Translations under genes and position numbers: made by a program
Shown here: positions 23,822 to 31,391 of the stretch, piece by piece
Layout of the letters: each line of letters begins with the position of its first letter
Numbering within the stretch: the first letter of the stretch is position 1
Assembly (NCBI RefSeq): GCF_000758305.1
Contig: NZ_CP009458.1
Coordinates: forward strand, 1,054,001 to 1,118,000
Direction: 5' to 3'
Length of the DNA stretch: 64,000 bases
From: Cedecea neteri
GTDB taxonomy: Bacteria > Pseudomonadota > Gammaproteobacteria > Enterobacterales > Enterobacteriaceae
Notes under the pieces: generated by a model
The model's input: only the letters and a program-made list of their open reading frames with translations
What the model was told of the DNA's origin: nothing
The model's database searches: none

Positions 23822-24942
23822 TGCGCTACGTCGATGAATACCGCGATCCCGACCGTGTGATGCAGCTGATTGAAACGCTGAAAGCACGCGCCCCGCTGCT
23901 GAACTACACGGCGAGCCACCCGCTGCGCATCATGGAAGTTTGCGGCGGCCATACCCACGCTATTTTTAAATTCGGCCTAGATCAGCTTTTGCCGGAAAAC
24001 ATCGAGTTTATTCACGGCCCGGGCTGCCCGGTTTGCGTGCTGCCGATGGGGCGAATCGACACCTGCATTGAGATAGCCAGCCACCCGGAAGTGATTTTCT
24101 GCACCTTTGGGGATGCGATGCGCGTGCCGGGTAAAAACGGCTCGCTGATGCAGGCGAAGGCGCGAGGCGCGGACGTCAGGGTGATTTACTCGCCCATGGA
24201 TGCTCTGACGCTGGCTCGCCAGAACCCGGAGCGCAAAGTGGTGTTCTTTGGCCTCGGCTTTGAAACCACCATGCCCGCCACGGCGATCACCCTTCAACAA
24301 GCGAAGTCGCAGGGCATCGATAACTTCTATTTCTTCTGCCAGCACATCACGCTGATCCCGACGCTGCGCAGCCTGCTTTCCCAGCCCGATAACGGCATCG
24401 GCGCTTTCCTGGCACCGGGGCACGTCAGCATGGTGATTGGCACCGAAGCCTATGACTTTATCGCCTCTGAGCACCAGCGTCCGCTGGTGGTGGCTGGTTT
24501 TGAACCGCTCGATCTTCTGCAAGGCGTGCTGATGCTGGTCGAGCAAAAAATCAGGCAGCGCAGCCTGGTAGAAAACCAGTACCGCCGGGTCGTGCCGGAA
24601 GAAGGCAATTTGCTTGCACAGAAAGCGATAAGCGAAGTGTTTACGGTGCGCGGCGAAGCGGAATGGCGCGGCCTGGGCGTGATCGGCGATTCCGGCGTGC
24701 AGCTCACCGAGGCCTACCGCCAGTTTGATGCCGAAGATCATTTCCAGCCCAAACCTCAGCGGGTTTACGACGACCCGAAAGCCCGCTGCGGCGACGTGCT
24801 TACCGGGCGCTGCAAGCCGCAGCAATGCCCGCTGTTTGGCCGCGACTGTAACCCTCAAAACGCCTTCGGCGCGCTGATGGTCTCCTCCGAAGGAGCCTGC
24901 GCGGCGTGGTATCAGTATCGTTCTCAGGAGTGTGAAGTATGA
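23821..24942 (+). CDS. hypD: HypD, scaffold for Fe(CN)2CO assembly
   Basis: HypD is an iron-sulfur protein that forms the core complex with HypC and receives cyanide from HypE. It has 373 residues, the E. coli length. Family motifs are CGGHTHAIFKFG, HGPGCPVCVLP, GLGFETTMPATA and GHVSMVIG. A C-terminal cysteine cluster (CGDVLTGRCKPQQCPLFGRD and later Cys) binds [4Fe-4S]. The start overlaps the hypC stop, and the end overlaps hypE by 4 bases (ATGA). Confidence 0.96.
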   Translation: MRYVDEYRDPDRVMQLIETLKARAPLLNYTASHPLRIMEVCGGHTHAIFKFGLDQLLPENIEFIHGPGCPVCVLPMGRIDTCIEIASHPEVIFCTFGDAMRVPGKNGSLMQAKARGADVRVIYSPMDALTLARQNPERKVVFFGLGFETTMPATAITLQQAKSQGIDNFYFFCQHITLIPTLRSLLSQPDNGIGAFLAPGHVSMVIGTEAYDFIASEHQRPLVVAGFEPLDLLQGVLMLVEQKIRQRSLVENQYRRVVPEEGNLLAQKAISEVFTVRGEAEWRGLGVIGDSGVQLTEAYRQFDAEDHFQPKPQRVYDDPKARCGDVLTGRCKPQQCPLFGRDCNPQNAFGALMVSSEGACAAWYQYRSQECEV

Positions 24943-25949
24943 AAACCGTTGAGCTGGCCCACGGCAGCGGCGGCCAGGCGATGCAACAGCTGATCGCCAG
25001 CCTGTTTATGCGGGCTTTTGATAATCCGTGGCTGGCGGAACAGGAAGATCAGGCGCGGCTTTCGCTGGCAGAACTGACCGCCAGCGGTGACCGGCTGGCA
25101 TTTTCTACCGATAGCTATGTTATCGATCCGCTGTTTTTCCCCGGCGGGGATATCGGCAAGCTGGCCGTGTGCGGCACGGCGAACGACGTCGCGGTGAGCG
25201 GGGCTACACCGCGTTGGCTGTCGTGCGGTTTTATCCTTGAAGAAGGCCTGCCGTTTGAAACGCTGGAGCGCGTGGTCACCAGCATGGCGAATGCGGCACG
25301 CTCGGCGAATATCGCCATCGTAACCGGCGATACCAAAGTCGTACCGCGCGGCGCGGCGGACAAGATGTTTATCAATACCGCCGGGATAGGCGCTATTCCT
25401 GCAGGCGTTAACTGGGGCGCGGCTCAGATCAAAACAGGGGATCTGCTTATCGTCAGCGGTACGCTCGGCGACCACGGCGCAACCATTCTCAACCTGCGCG
25501 AGAAGCTGGGTCTGGACGGTGATCTGCAAAGTGATTGCGCGGTGCTGGCGCCGATGATCGCCCCGCTGCTACAAATTCCCGGCGTAAAAGCGCTGCGGGA
25601 CGCCACGCGCGGCGGGGTAAACGCCGTTCTGCATGAGTTTGCCGACACCAGCGGCTGCGGGATGGAAATCAGCGAAAACAAACTGCCGCTGAACCCGGCG
25701 GTGCGCGGCGTCTGCGAGCTGCTTGGGCTGGATGCGTTAAATTTTGCTAATGAAGGCAAGCTGGTTATCGCTGCGTCTCCTGAGTCCGCCCCGGCAATTA
25801 TTCAGGCATTACAGCAGCATCCTTGCGGCAAACAGGCGGCTGTTGTGGGTGAGGTTGTGGAGCGAAAAGGCGTGCGTGTGACCGGGCTTTATGGCGTAAA
25901 ACGCACGCTCGATCTGCCGCATTTTGAACCCTTACCGCGCATTTGTTGA
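24939..25949 (+). CDS. hypE: HypE, thiocyanate-forming maturation enzyme
   Basis: HypE dehydrates the carbamoyl group from HypF, using ATP, to a thiocyanate on its C-terminal cysteine. It is a PurM/AIR-synthase fold protein of 336 residues, the E. coli length. The C-terminus PLPRIC places Cys336 last, as required. Conserved stretches are AHGSGGQAM, FSTDSYVIDPLFFPGGDIG and GTLGDHGATILN. Its start overlaps hypD (ATGA). A 108-base gap separates it from fhlA. Confidence 0.96.
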   Translation: MKTVELAHGSGGQAMQQLIASLFMRAFDNPWLAEQEDQARLSLAELTASGDRLAFSTDSYVIDPLFFPGGDIGKLAVCGTANDVAVSGATPRWLSCGFILEEGLPFETLERVVTSMANAARSANIAIVTGDTKVVPRGAADKMFINTAGIGAIPAGVNWGAAQIKTGDLLIVSGTLGDHGATILNLREKLGLDGDLQSDCAVLAPMIAPLLQIPGVKALRDATRGGVNAVLHEFADTSGCGMEISENKLPLNPAVRGVCELLGLDALNFANEGKLVIAASPESAPAIIQALQQHPCGKQAAVVGEVVERKGVRVTGLYGVKRTLDLPHFEPLPRIC

Positions 25950-26018
25950 CCTGCACCAGTACGCATCCACGCAACGCTGACTAAACTTAAACAATATTTA
26001 TATTAATTATATTTTTTA

Positions 26019-26038
26019 GCCCTGCGCCCGCGCGGGGC
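26019..26038 (+). other. Hairpin in the fhlA leader
   Basis: GCCCTGCGC, short loop, GCGCGGGGC: a G+C-rich stem 19 bases before the fhlA start and just after a T-rich run. The T-run precedes it, so it is not a plus-strand terminator. It may affect fhlA translation or hyp read-through (inference). Confidence 0.45.
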
Positions 26039-26057
26039 ATTTCAATGGAAAGCAAAA

Positions 26058-28142
26058 ATGTCATACACGCCGATGAGCGATCTCGGGCAGCAAGGGTTGT
26101 TTGATATCACCCGCACGCTGCTCCAGCAGCCCGATCTCAACGAACTCGCCAGCAGCCTGACGCAGCTGGTGAAACAGGGCGCGCTGGCCGATCGCGTTAA
26201 CATCCTGCTTTACCATCCTCAGCATCAGCGGGTGAGCTTTTACGGCAAGGATAAACACGGCAAGGAACTGCACTACGAAGATGAAATGGCGCTGGCCAAC
26301 GGCCCGGTACGCCGCATACTGTCTCGCCCGGAGGCATTGATTTGCAGCCAGCAAGAGTTCGATGAAACCTGGCCGCAAATGGCGAGCCTGGATCTGTACG
26401 CCTCTTTTGGCCGTTACTGCCTTTTGCCCCTGGCCTCAGAAGGAAAAATCTTTGGGGGCTGCGAATTTATCCGCAATCGGGCTGACGCCTGGACGGAAAA
26501 AGAGCTGAACCGACTTTATACCCTGGCGCAAATTGTCGGCCTGGTGACCGAGCAAATCCAGACCCGGCTCAATTCGAGCCACGATCACCAGTTATTGTGC
26601 CGGGAGCGCGACGATTTTCGCATCCTGGTGGCCGTCACCAACGCGGTATTGTCGAAGCTGGACCTGGACGAACTGATAAGCGAGATTGCCCGCGAAATTC
26701 ACTACCACTTCGCCATTGATTCCATCAGCATCGTGCTGAAAAGCAGCCGCAAATCGCGGCTCACGCTTTACTCCACTCATTTTGTTGATGAAGCCTCGCC
26801 GATTCACGATCAAAGCGATGTGCTTGAAGAAGGCACCCTGTCAGAACGCGTCTTTAAAAGCGGCGAAATGCTGCTGCTCAACCTTTGCCCTGGCGACAAA
26901 CTGGCGCCGTATGAGCGGATGCTGCTGGAGATGTGGGACAACAAACCACAGACGCTTTGCCTGCTGCCGCTGAAGTTCGGCCCCAATATGCTGGGCGTCC
27001 TGAAGCTTGCCAAATGCAGCGAGCAGGGCTTTACGCCAGCCAACCTCAAGCTGCTGCGCCAGATTGCCGAACGTATTGCCATCGCGGTGGATAACGCCCT
27101 CGCCTACCAGGAAATCAACCGCCTGAAAGAGAATCTGGTGGATGAAAACCTCTACCTTACCGAGCAAATTAATAACGTCGACAGCGATTTTGGCGAAATT
27201 ATCGGGCGCGGCGAGGCGATGTCGATTGTGCTTAAGCAGGTTGAGATGGTGGCCAGCAGCGACAGCACCGTGCTGATCCTCGGCGAAACCGGCACCGGTA
27301 AAGAGCTAATTGCCCGGGCGATCCATAACCTGAGCGAGCGCAACAGCCGCCGAATGGTAAAGATCAACTGTGCCGCGATGCCCGCTGGGCTGCTGGAAAG
27401 CGACCTGTTCGGCCACGAGCGCGGGGCGTTTACCGGGGCGAACAATCAGCGCATCGGCCGCTTTGAGCTGGCGGACAAAAGTTCGTTGTTCCTCGACGAA
27501 GTGGGCGATATGCCGCTTGAACTGCAGCCCAAGCTGCTGCGGGTGCTGCAAGAGCAGGAGTTCGAGCGCCTCGGCAGCAATAAGATTCAGGAAGTGGACG
27601 TACGCCTGATCGCCGCCACTAACCGCAACCTGAAAGAGATGGTGGCCGACCGGGAGTTCCGCAGCGATCTCTATTACCGGCTGAACGTATTTCCTATCAC
27701 TCTGCCACCGCTGCGCGAACGCCCGGAAGATATCCCGCTGCTGGTGAAATCCTTCACCTTCAAAATAGCCCGCCGCCTGAACCGCAACATCGACAGTATT
27801 CCGGCGGAAACGCTGCGCGCCCTGAGCCGCATGGAGTGGCCAGGCAACGTGCGTGAGCTGGAAAACGTGATTGAACGGGCGGTGCTGTTAACCCGGGGCA
27901 GCGTGCTGCATCTTTCCCTGCCGGAAATGGATCACCGCCCTCCCCTGGAACGCCATCTTTCTCCGGGTGTGGAAGAAGAAAGGCGTGAAGATGAGGACGA
28001 GTACGAGCGCATCCTGCGCGTACTGAAAGAGGCTAACGGCGTGGTGGCCGGGCCTCGTGGCGCTGCCCAGCGCTTAGGACTGAAGCGCACCACGTTACTT
28101 TCCCGGATGAAGCGCCTGGGGATTGATAAAGACGCGCTTTAG
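26058..28142 (+). CDS. fhlA: FhlA, formate-sensing sigma-54 activator
   Basis: FhlA activates the sigma-54 promoters of hyc, hyp, hydN and fdhF on binding formate. It has 694 residues (E. coli 692). Two GAF-type sensor regions lie in the first ~350 residues. The AAA+ domain has Walker A GETGTGKE (409-416), the sigma-54-contact loop GAFTGA (456-461) and ATNRNL. A Fis-type helix-turn-helix ends the protein (AAQRLGLKRTTLLSRMKRLG). The gene follows hypE after 108 bases. Its last nine codons and stop form the left copy of a 33-bp direct repeat bounding the next island. Confidence 0.97.
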   Translation: MSYTPMSDLGQQGLFDITRTLLQQPDLNELASSLTQLVKQGALADRVNILLYHPQHQRVSFYGKDKHGKELHYEDEMALANGPVRRILSRPEALICSQQEFDETWPQMASLDLYASFGRYCLLPLASEGKIFGGCEFIRNRADAWTEKELNRLYTLAQIVGLVTEQIQTRLNSSHDHQLLCRERDDFRILVAVTNAVLSKLDLDELISEIAREIHYHFAIDSISIVLKSSRKSRLTLYSTHFVDEASPIHDQSDVLEEGTLSERVFKSGEMLLLNLCPGDKLAPYERMLLEMWDNKPQTLCLLPLKFGPNMLGVLKLAKCSEQGFTPANLKLLRQIAERIAIAVDNALAYQEINRLKENLVDENLYLTEQINNVDSDFGEIIGRGEAMSIVLKQVEMVASSDSTVLILGETGTGKELIARAIHNLSERNSRRMVKINCAAMPAGLLESDLFGHERGAFTGANNQRIGRFELADKSSLFLDEVGDMPLELQPKLLRVLQEQEFERLGSNKIQEVDVRLIAATNRNLKEMVADREFRSDLYYRLNVFPITLPPLRERPEDIPLLVKSFTFKIARRLNRNIDSIPAETLRALSRMEWPGNVRELENVIERAVLLTRGSVLHLSLPEMDHRPPLERHLSPGVEEERREDEDEYERILRVLKEANGVVAGPRGAAQRLGLKRTTLLSRMKRLGIDKDAL

Positions 28143-28149
28143 CCGGAAA
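28117..28149. repeat. 33-bp direct repeat, left copy (end of fhlA)
   Basis: This copy runs from the Leu codon nine codons before the fhlA stop to 7 bases past it. Its core is ATAAAGACGCGCTTTAG. It recurs at 30825-30857 with a single difference (G at 28125, T at 30833), exactly 2708 bases downstream. Confidence 0.9.
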
Positions 28150-28158
28150 AGACGACAA

Positions 28159-28184
28159 ACAGCCCTGATTTTTTCGGGGCTGTC
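28159..28184. terminator. Hairpin between fhlA and the convergent phosphatase gene
   Basis: ACAGCCC, an 11-base loop with six T, GGGCTGT. There is no clear U-run on either side, so it is a moderate candidate. It overlaps the phosphatase stop by two bases. Confidence 0.5.
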
Positions 28185-28929
28185 AGAGAAAAATAGAACC
28201 TTCATGCGAGATAATTTCACCCTGGCGATGAAGATAGAGGCGCTGCGTGGCAAGCTCCATCAAACCCAGAGAACAACCATAGCCCTCTGCTCCAGCACCA
28301 AAATCAAGAATCAGTAAGTTACCGTAGCGTATCTTAGGAAAATGCGAGGGCGAATGCCCCGCCAGGATATAATCAATACCGCCGACTACCGCCGTAGATC
28401 TGGCAAGTTTTCGCCTTCTTCCCCACAAGCATGAAGAAATGGCCTGCCGATCAACCTGCGTCATCCTGTTGATAAACTCTATAAAATCATCCACTTCAGG
28501 TGGAATTTCCGCATGTAAAATGGCGTACTTATAGCCACCTGATTCAACAATAACCACCATCGGAAGTTGTTCAATTAAACGCACACAACGGGATTGTTGT
28601 TCTGGAGGAAGAGAGAAGAACCATTCCCCACCATCTTCACGCCAGCGCTGTTCAATATCATGGCGTTGTTCTGATGCTGTGAGAGCCCACTCTTGCATCA
28701 AACCTTCATGATTGCCGCGCACCGAATAAAACCACTCATAACGAAGGAGTTCCAGGCATAGCTGACTGTTTTTTCCGCGGTCGATCAGATCACCAACAGC
28801 AATGACGCGATCATGATGTTCATTAAAATCAACATTGTGGAGTAACGCTTTAAACGCCTCGAAGCATCCATGAAGGTCGCCCACAACAAAGTCACGCCCA
28901 ACCTTGTTCTCTTTCAAAGAGATAATCAC
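28183..28929 (-). CDS. PPP-family metallophosphoesterase (PphA/PphB-like)
   Basis: This is a Ser/Thr (or Tyr) protein-phosphatase-like enzyme with 248 residues. The dinuclear-metal motifs are complete: GDLHG (Asp18, His20), GDLIDRG (Asp47, Asp50, Arg51) and GNHE (Asn73, His74). Downstream are AILHAEIP and LAGHSP. The start is GTG 28929 with a GAGAGG-type site 8-9 bases upstream. It resembles E. coli PphA/PphB and phage lambda phosphatase by eye. In E. coli pphB lies near fhlA and mutS, so this may be a displaced relative. It is divergent from an AbiE-like pair and A+T-rich. Substrate is unknown. Confidence 0.88.
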   Translation of the reverse strand: MIISLKENKVGRDFVVGDLHGCFEAFKALLHNVDFNEHHDRVIAVGDLIDRGKNSQLCLELLRYEWFYSVRGNHEGLMQEWALTASEQRHDIEQRWREDGGEWFFSLPPEQQSRCVRLIEQLPMVVIVESGGYKYAILHAEIPPEVDDFIEFINRMTQVDRQAISSCLWGRRRKLARSTAVVGGIDYILAGHSPSHFPKIRYGNLLILDFGAGAEGYGCSLGLMELATQRLYLHRQGEIISHEGSIFL

Positions 28930-28989
28930 AGCTTGTTACCTCTCCAACCGCATATTCTTTTTCTCCAGTATGTTGCACAACCACATACT

Positions 28990-29043
28990 TGTTCATAAAA
29001 TAATGTTGTTCATACATCATGAACACTAAAAAGGTGTGAACAT
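28990..29043. promoter_or_regulatory. Nested inverted-repeat operator of the AbiE-like operon
   Basis: Four copies of the half-site TGTTCAT lie in order direct (28990-28996), direct (29007-29013), inverted (29019-29025) and inverted (29037-29043). They form an inner pair with a 5-bp spacer and an outer pair. The last touches the start codon region. This is the expected shape for autoregulation by an AbiEi-type antitoxin; binding is inferred. Confidence 0.6.
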
Positions 29044-29044
29044 A

Positions 29045-30058
29045 ATGTATAGAGAAGATCAGCTATTCGAAGAACTATCCCAAAACCTTCCTGAAGGTTT
29101 ATGCATCACTGTACATACTAAGATTAACCCATTGCCTGACGAAGGCTATGATGGCTTTATCGATATCAATATGCCCGACGGTCAGGCACTTCCTTTCGTT
29201 TTTCAAATACGCTTTCGTCCACGCAAAGAGCAGCTTCTTTTTTGGGAAGAGATACAGAATAAAAACAATTTCTCGCAGCCCGGGCTGCTGGTTTGTGACC
29301 GCATGACGCCGGCTCTTGAAGAGTATTGCATCAAGAAGGGCATAAATTTTCTCGATAGCGCTGGCAATGCCAGCATCACGGTACCAGGCTTATTCCTCAG
29401 AGTTTCTGGCCGAAAAAACCGGACCTTTACTGAACAGCCAAACAGAATGTCATCCGGCGTCATGAAGCTACTGTTTGTTTTGCTCTCCGAACCCAACACC
29501 ATCAATGCTAATTACCGGCAGTTAGCGGTTTTGGCTGGCATATCTTTAGGCATGGTGAGTAAGGCTTTCGACTACCTGGAGTCAAAACGTTTATATCGCC
29601 AGTCAAAACAAGGGCGGCGTCTCACCGATCCCGAAGCCCTGACAGCGCAATGGATCCGTGAATACGCCGTTGAATTACGCCCTAAGCTAAAAACGCTGAT
29701 TTTGGAAGAAAATGACGGCTGGCGTAAACTTCATCTCGAACCCGGTGAGTGCTGGGGAGGAGAGGCCGCTGCCAGCATCTTAAGTGACGGCTATCTTCAC
29801 CCCGAGCATATTCAACTTTTTACCCCTCTTCCGCTCTCTAATCGTAAAGAAAGCCTGAAACTTCGTCCCCATCCAAAGGGACGTTTTCATCTCACTTCAG
29901 CGTTCTGGGGTGAAAGCTTCATACCGACAACGCGAGGCATTGTTTTATTGAGTATCGCCGAATTAATGGCCTCGCAGGATGACCGTAATATTGAAACCGC
30001 AGGGTTACTGAATGACAGATACTTACAGCTTAAAACAGCCACTCTCTTCGGGCACTGA
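29045..30058 (+). CDS. AbiEi-like antitoxin/regulator (winged-helix)
   Basis: This looks like a type IV toxin-antitoxin AbiEi-family protein, 337 residues. The N-terminal half carries the conserved LDSAGNA element after a restriction-like region. A helix-turn-helix follows (NYRQLAVLAGISLGMVSKAF, then DYLESKRL). The C-terminal half is of unknown role. I chose ATG 29045, with AAGGTG 8 bases upstream; a GTG at 29036 is in frame but crowds the ribosome site. It overlaps the next gene by 47 bases. In the AbiE system AbiEi represses the operon and neutralises the toxin. Family call is by motif recognition. Confidence 0.78.
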   Translation: MYREDQLFEELSQNLPEGLCITVHTKINPLPDEGYDGFIDINMPDGQALPFVFQIRFRPRKEQLLFWEEIQNKNNFSQPGLLVCDRMTPALEEYCIKKGINFLDSAGNASITVPGLFLRVSGRKNRTFTEQPNRMSSGVMKLLFVLLSEPNTINANYRQLAVLAGISLGMVSKAFDYLESKRLYRQSKQGRRLTDPEALTAQWIREYAVELRPKLKTLILEENDGWRKLHLEPGECWGGEAAASILSDGYLHPEHIQLFTPLPLSNRKESLKLRPHPKGRFHLTSAFWGESFIPTTRGIVLLSIAELMASQDDRNIETAGLLNDRYLQLKTATLFGH

Positions 30059-30815
30059 AACATTACTGGAACGCATAGCTCAGACCTGTACTGAACCCAG
30101 GATTGAATTTTTTGTGGCTGGCGCGACAGCCAGGGAAGTGGTTTTGACGCATCTACATGGCAGAAGGAGCGGCCGCCATACTCGGGACATCGATATTGCC
30201 ATTTTCATCAAAGACTGGCAGCAGTTCTCAGCACTTAAGCAGGCCATTCTCGCCCAGGGAGCAGAGGAAATTAGAGGTAACGCCCATCGACTGGTATGGG
30301 AAGGAAATGAACTGGATATCATTCCATTCGGTGAAATAGCCGAAGACAATGCAATCGCATGGCCGCCCGACAGAGATTTTGTTATGTCGGTAGACGGCTT
30401 CCAGGAAGCGTTTGAAAGCGCTATATCCATTGAGCTGAGTTCCGGTACTGTGATCAGGTTTTGCTCTTTGCCGGGTTTACTATTGCTGAAGCTCTTTGCC
30501 TGGCGAGATCGGGGAGCAGCAGTATCTAAAGACGCCGTCGATATTTTTAACATTTTAAAAGAATACAGCGCGGTTGAAGAAGATCGCTTGTATGACAATG
30601 ATGAGTGGGGTGAACAGGTCGACTGGAACCCTGAAAGATTAGGTGCCCGGCTTGCCGGTAATGATACGGCCCTGATCTCATCACCAGAGATTCGACAAGC
30701 AGTATTAGCCCTGGATAAAGAGCGGCTGAAAGATACGATTACACGACATACATCCGGCAGTACCTCAGAAGATATCGATATGATGATCGACGACTTCTGG
30801 ACAGCTTTCTCATAA
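30012..30815 (+). CDS. AbiEii-like nucleotidyltransferase (putative toxin)
   Basis: This protein has a minimal nucleotidyltransferase fold, 267 residues. Motifs are GATAREV (37-43), TRDIDIAIF with metal-binding Asp59 and Asp61, and a third acidic residue Asp102 in LDIIPFG. The downstream KLFAWRDR…KDAVDI stretch (Lys160, Arg165, Lys173, Asp174) is typical of AbiEii/MenT-like enzymes. Related toxins transfer nucleotides to tRNA or bind GTP. The ATG at 30012 has CAGGG upstream, and the gene overlaps the antitoxin by 47 bases, which argues for coupling. The exact target and toxicity are unknown. Confidence 0.8.
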   Translation: MTDTYSLKQPLSSGTETLLERIAQTCTEPRIEFFVAGATAREVVLTHLHGRRSGRHTRDIDIAIFIKDWQQFSALKQAILAQGAEEIRGNAHRLVWEGNELDIIPFGEIAEDNAIAWPPDRDFVMSVDGFQEAFESAISIELSSGTVIRFCSLPGLLLLKLFAWRDRGAAVSKDAVDIFNILKEYSAVEEDRLYDNDEWGEQVDWNPERLGARLAGNDTALISSPEIRQAVLALDKERLKDTITRHTSGSTSEDIDMMIDDFWTAFS

Positions 30816-30824
30816 GCACTGCCG

Positions 30825-30857
30825 TGGGGATTTATAAAGACGCGCTTTAGCCGGAAA
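30825..30857. repeat. 33-bp direct repeat, right copy
   Basis: This copy matches the fhlA 3' end at 28117-28149 with 32 of 33 bases. It starts nine bases after the stop of the AbiEii-like gene and ends 38 bases before yajD. It encodes nothing here. Confidence 0.9.
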
Positions 30858-30895
30858 CTGGGCGTAACCCTACATTTTTGTCTGGAACCTGAATC

Positions 30896-31243
30896 ATGGC
30901 GATTATCCCCAAGAACTATACGCGGCTGGAAAGCGGCTACCGCGAAAAGGCGCTGAAGCTTTTCCCGTGGGTCTGCGGGCGCTGCTCCCGCGAGTTTGTC
31001 TATTCCAATCTGCGTGAACTGACCGTTCACCATATGGACCACGATCACACCAATAACCCGGAAGATGGCAGCAACTGGGAGCTTTTGTGCCTGTATTGCC
31101 ACGATCATGAGCATTCAAAATACACCGAGGCCGACCAGTATGGCTCCACGGTGATTGCCGGAGAGGACGCGCAAAAGGACGTGGGCGAAGCAACCTATAA
31201 TCCGTTTGCAGACCTTAAAGCGATGCTGAATAAGAAAAAGTAA
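30896..31243 (+). CDS. yajD: YajD, HNH-nuclease family protein
   Basis: YajD is a 115-residue protein nearly identical to E. coli YajD. CGRC (27-30) and CLYCHDHEH provide zinc-binding cysteines. HHMDHDHTNNPEDGSNWELL is the HNH core. Family knowledge suggests a DNA endonuclease fold; the cellular role is not established. In E. coli it is near tsx, so its position next to the fhlA island is a rearrangement. The start at 30896 matches the family (MAIIPKNYTRLESGYR). Confidence 0.93.
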   Translation: MAIIPKNYTRLESGYREKALKLFPWVCGRCSREFVYSNLRELTVHHMDHDHTNNPEDGSNWELLCLYCHDHEHSKYTEADQYGSTVIAGEDAQKDVGEATYNPFADLKAMLNKKK

Positions 31244-31251
31244 GCGCCCTC

Positions 31252-31282
31252 CGCTTAGGGGGATATCACGTCCCTCTAAGCG
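31252..31282 (+). terminator. Hairpin after yajD
   Basis: CGCTTAGGGGGA, 7-base loop, TCCCTCTAAGCG with one mismatch. It is followed by a moderately T-rich stretch rather than a pure T-run. Probable terminator of yajD. Confidence 0.6.
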
Positions 31283-31302
31283 AAATCATTTCGCCTTTTC
31301 CC

Positions 31303-31329
31303 TTCATTTTTTCCAGACGCTGCCGATAA
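31303..31329 (+). promoter_or_regulatory. Sigma-28 (FliA) promoter of cheV
   Basis: TTCATTTT, 11 bases, GCCGATAA. The -10 is a perfect FliA match, and the -35 matches 5 of 8 positions of TAAAGTTT at the expected spacing. It lies 62 bases before the cheV ATG, in keeping with a chemotaxis gene. Confidence 0.75.
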
Positions 31330-31391
31330 CTTAGACAAGCATTCACTCCGTACGGTTGGGTTCTGAGGCCGGGTTATCACTTGAGGTTAAA

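Larger units (their letters stand above)
28150..30857. mobile_element. Putative 2.7-kb integrated island with phosphatase and AbiE-like pair
   Basis: The segment between the direct repeats (one copy counted) carries three genes: a minus-strand phosphatase and a plus-strand AbiEi/AbiEii-like pair. It is richer in A+T than its surroundings: hand counts give 24 G+C in the 60 bases from 28501 and 19 in the 60 from 30541, against 36 in the 60 from 27901 within fhlA. The repeat restores an intact fhlA end on the left, as att-site insertion would. No integrase or transposase is present, so the mobilising enzyme was lost, acts in trans, or the repeat arose by another route. Confidence 0.6.

Noticed and set aside
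28150..30857. Insertion sequence or prophage remnant in the island
   Set aside because: No transposase, integrase or terminal inverted repeat was seen; only direct repeats flank it.
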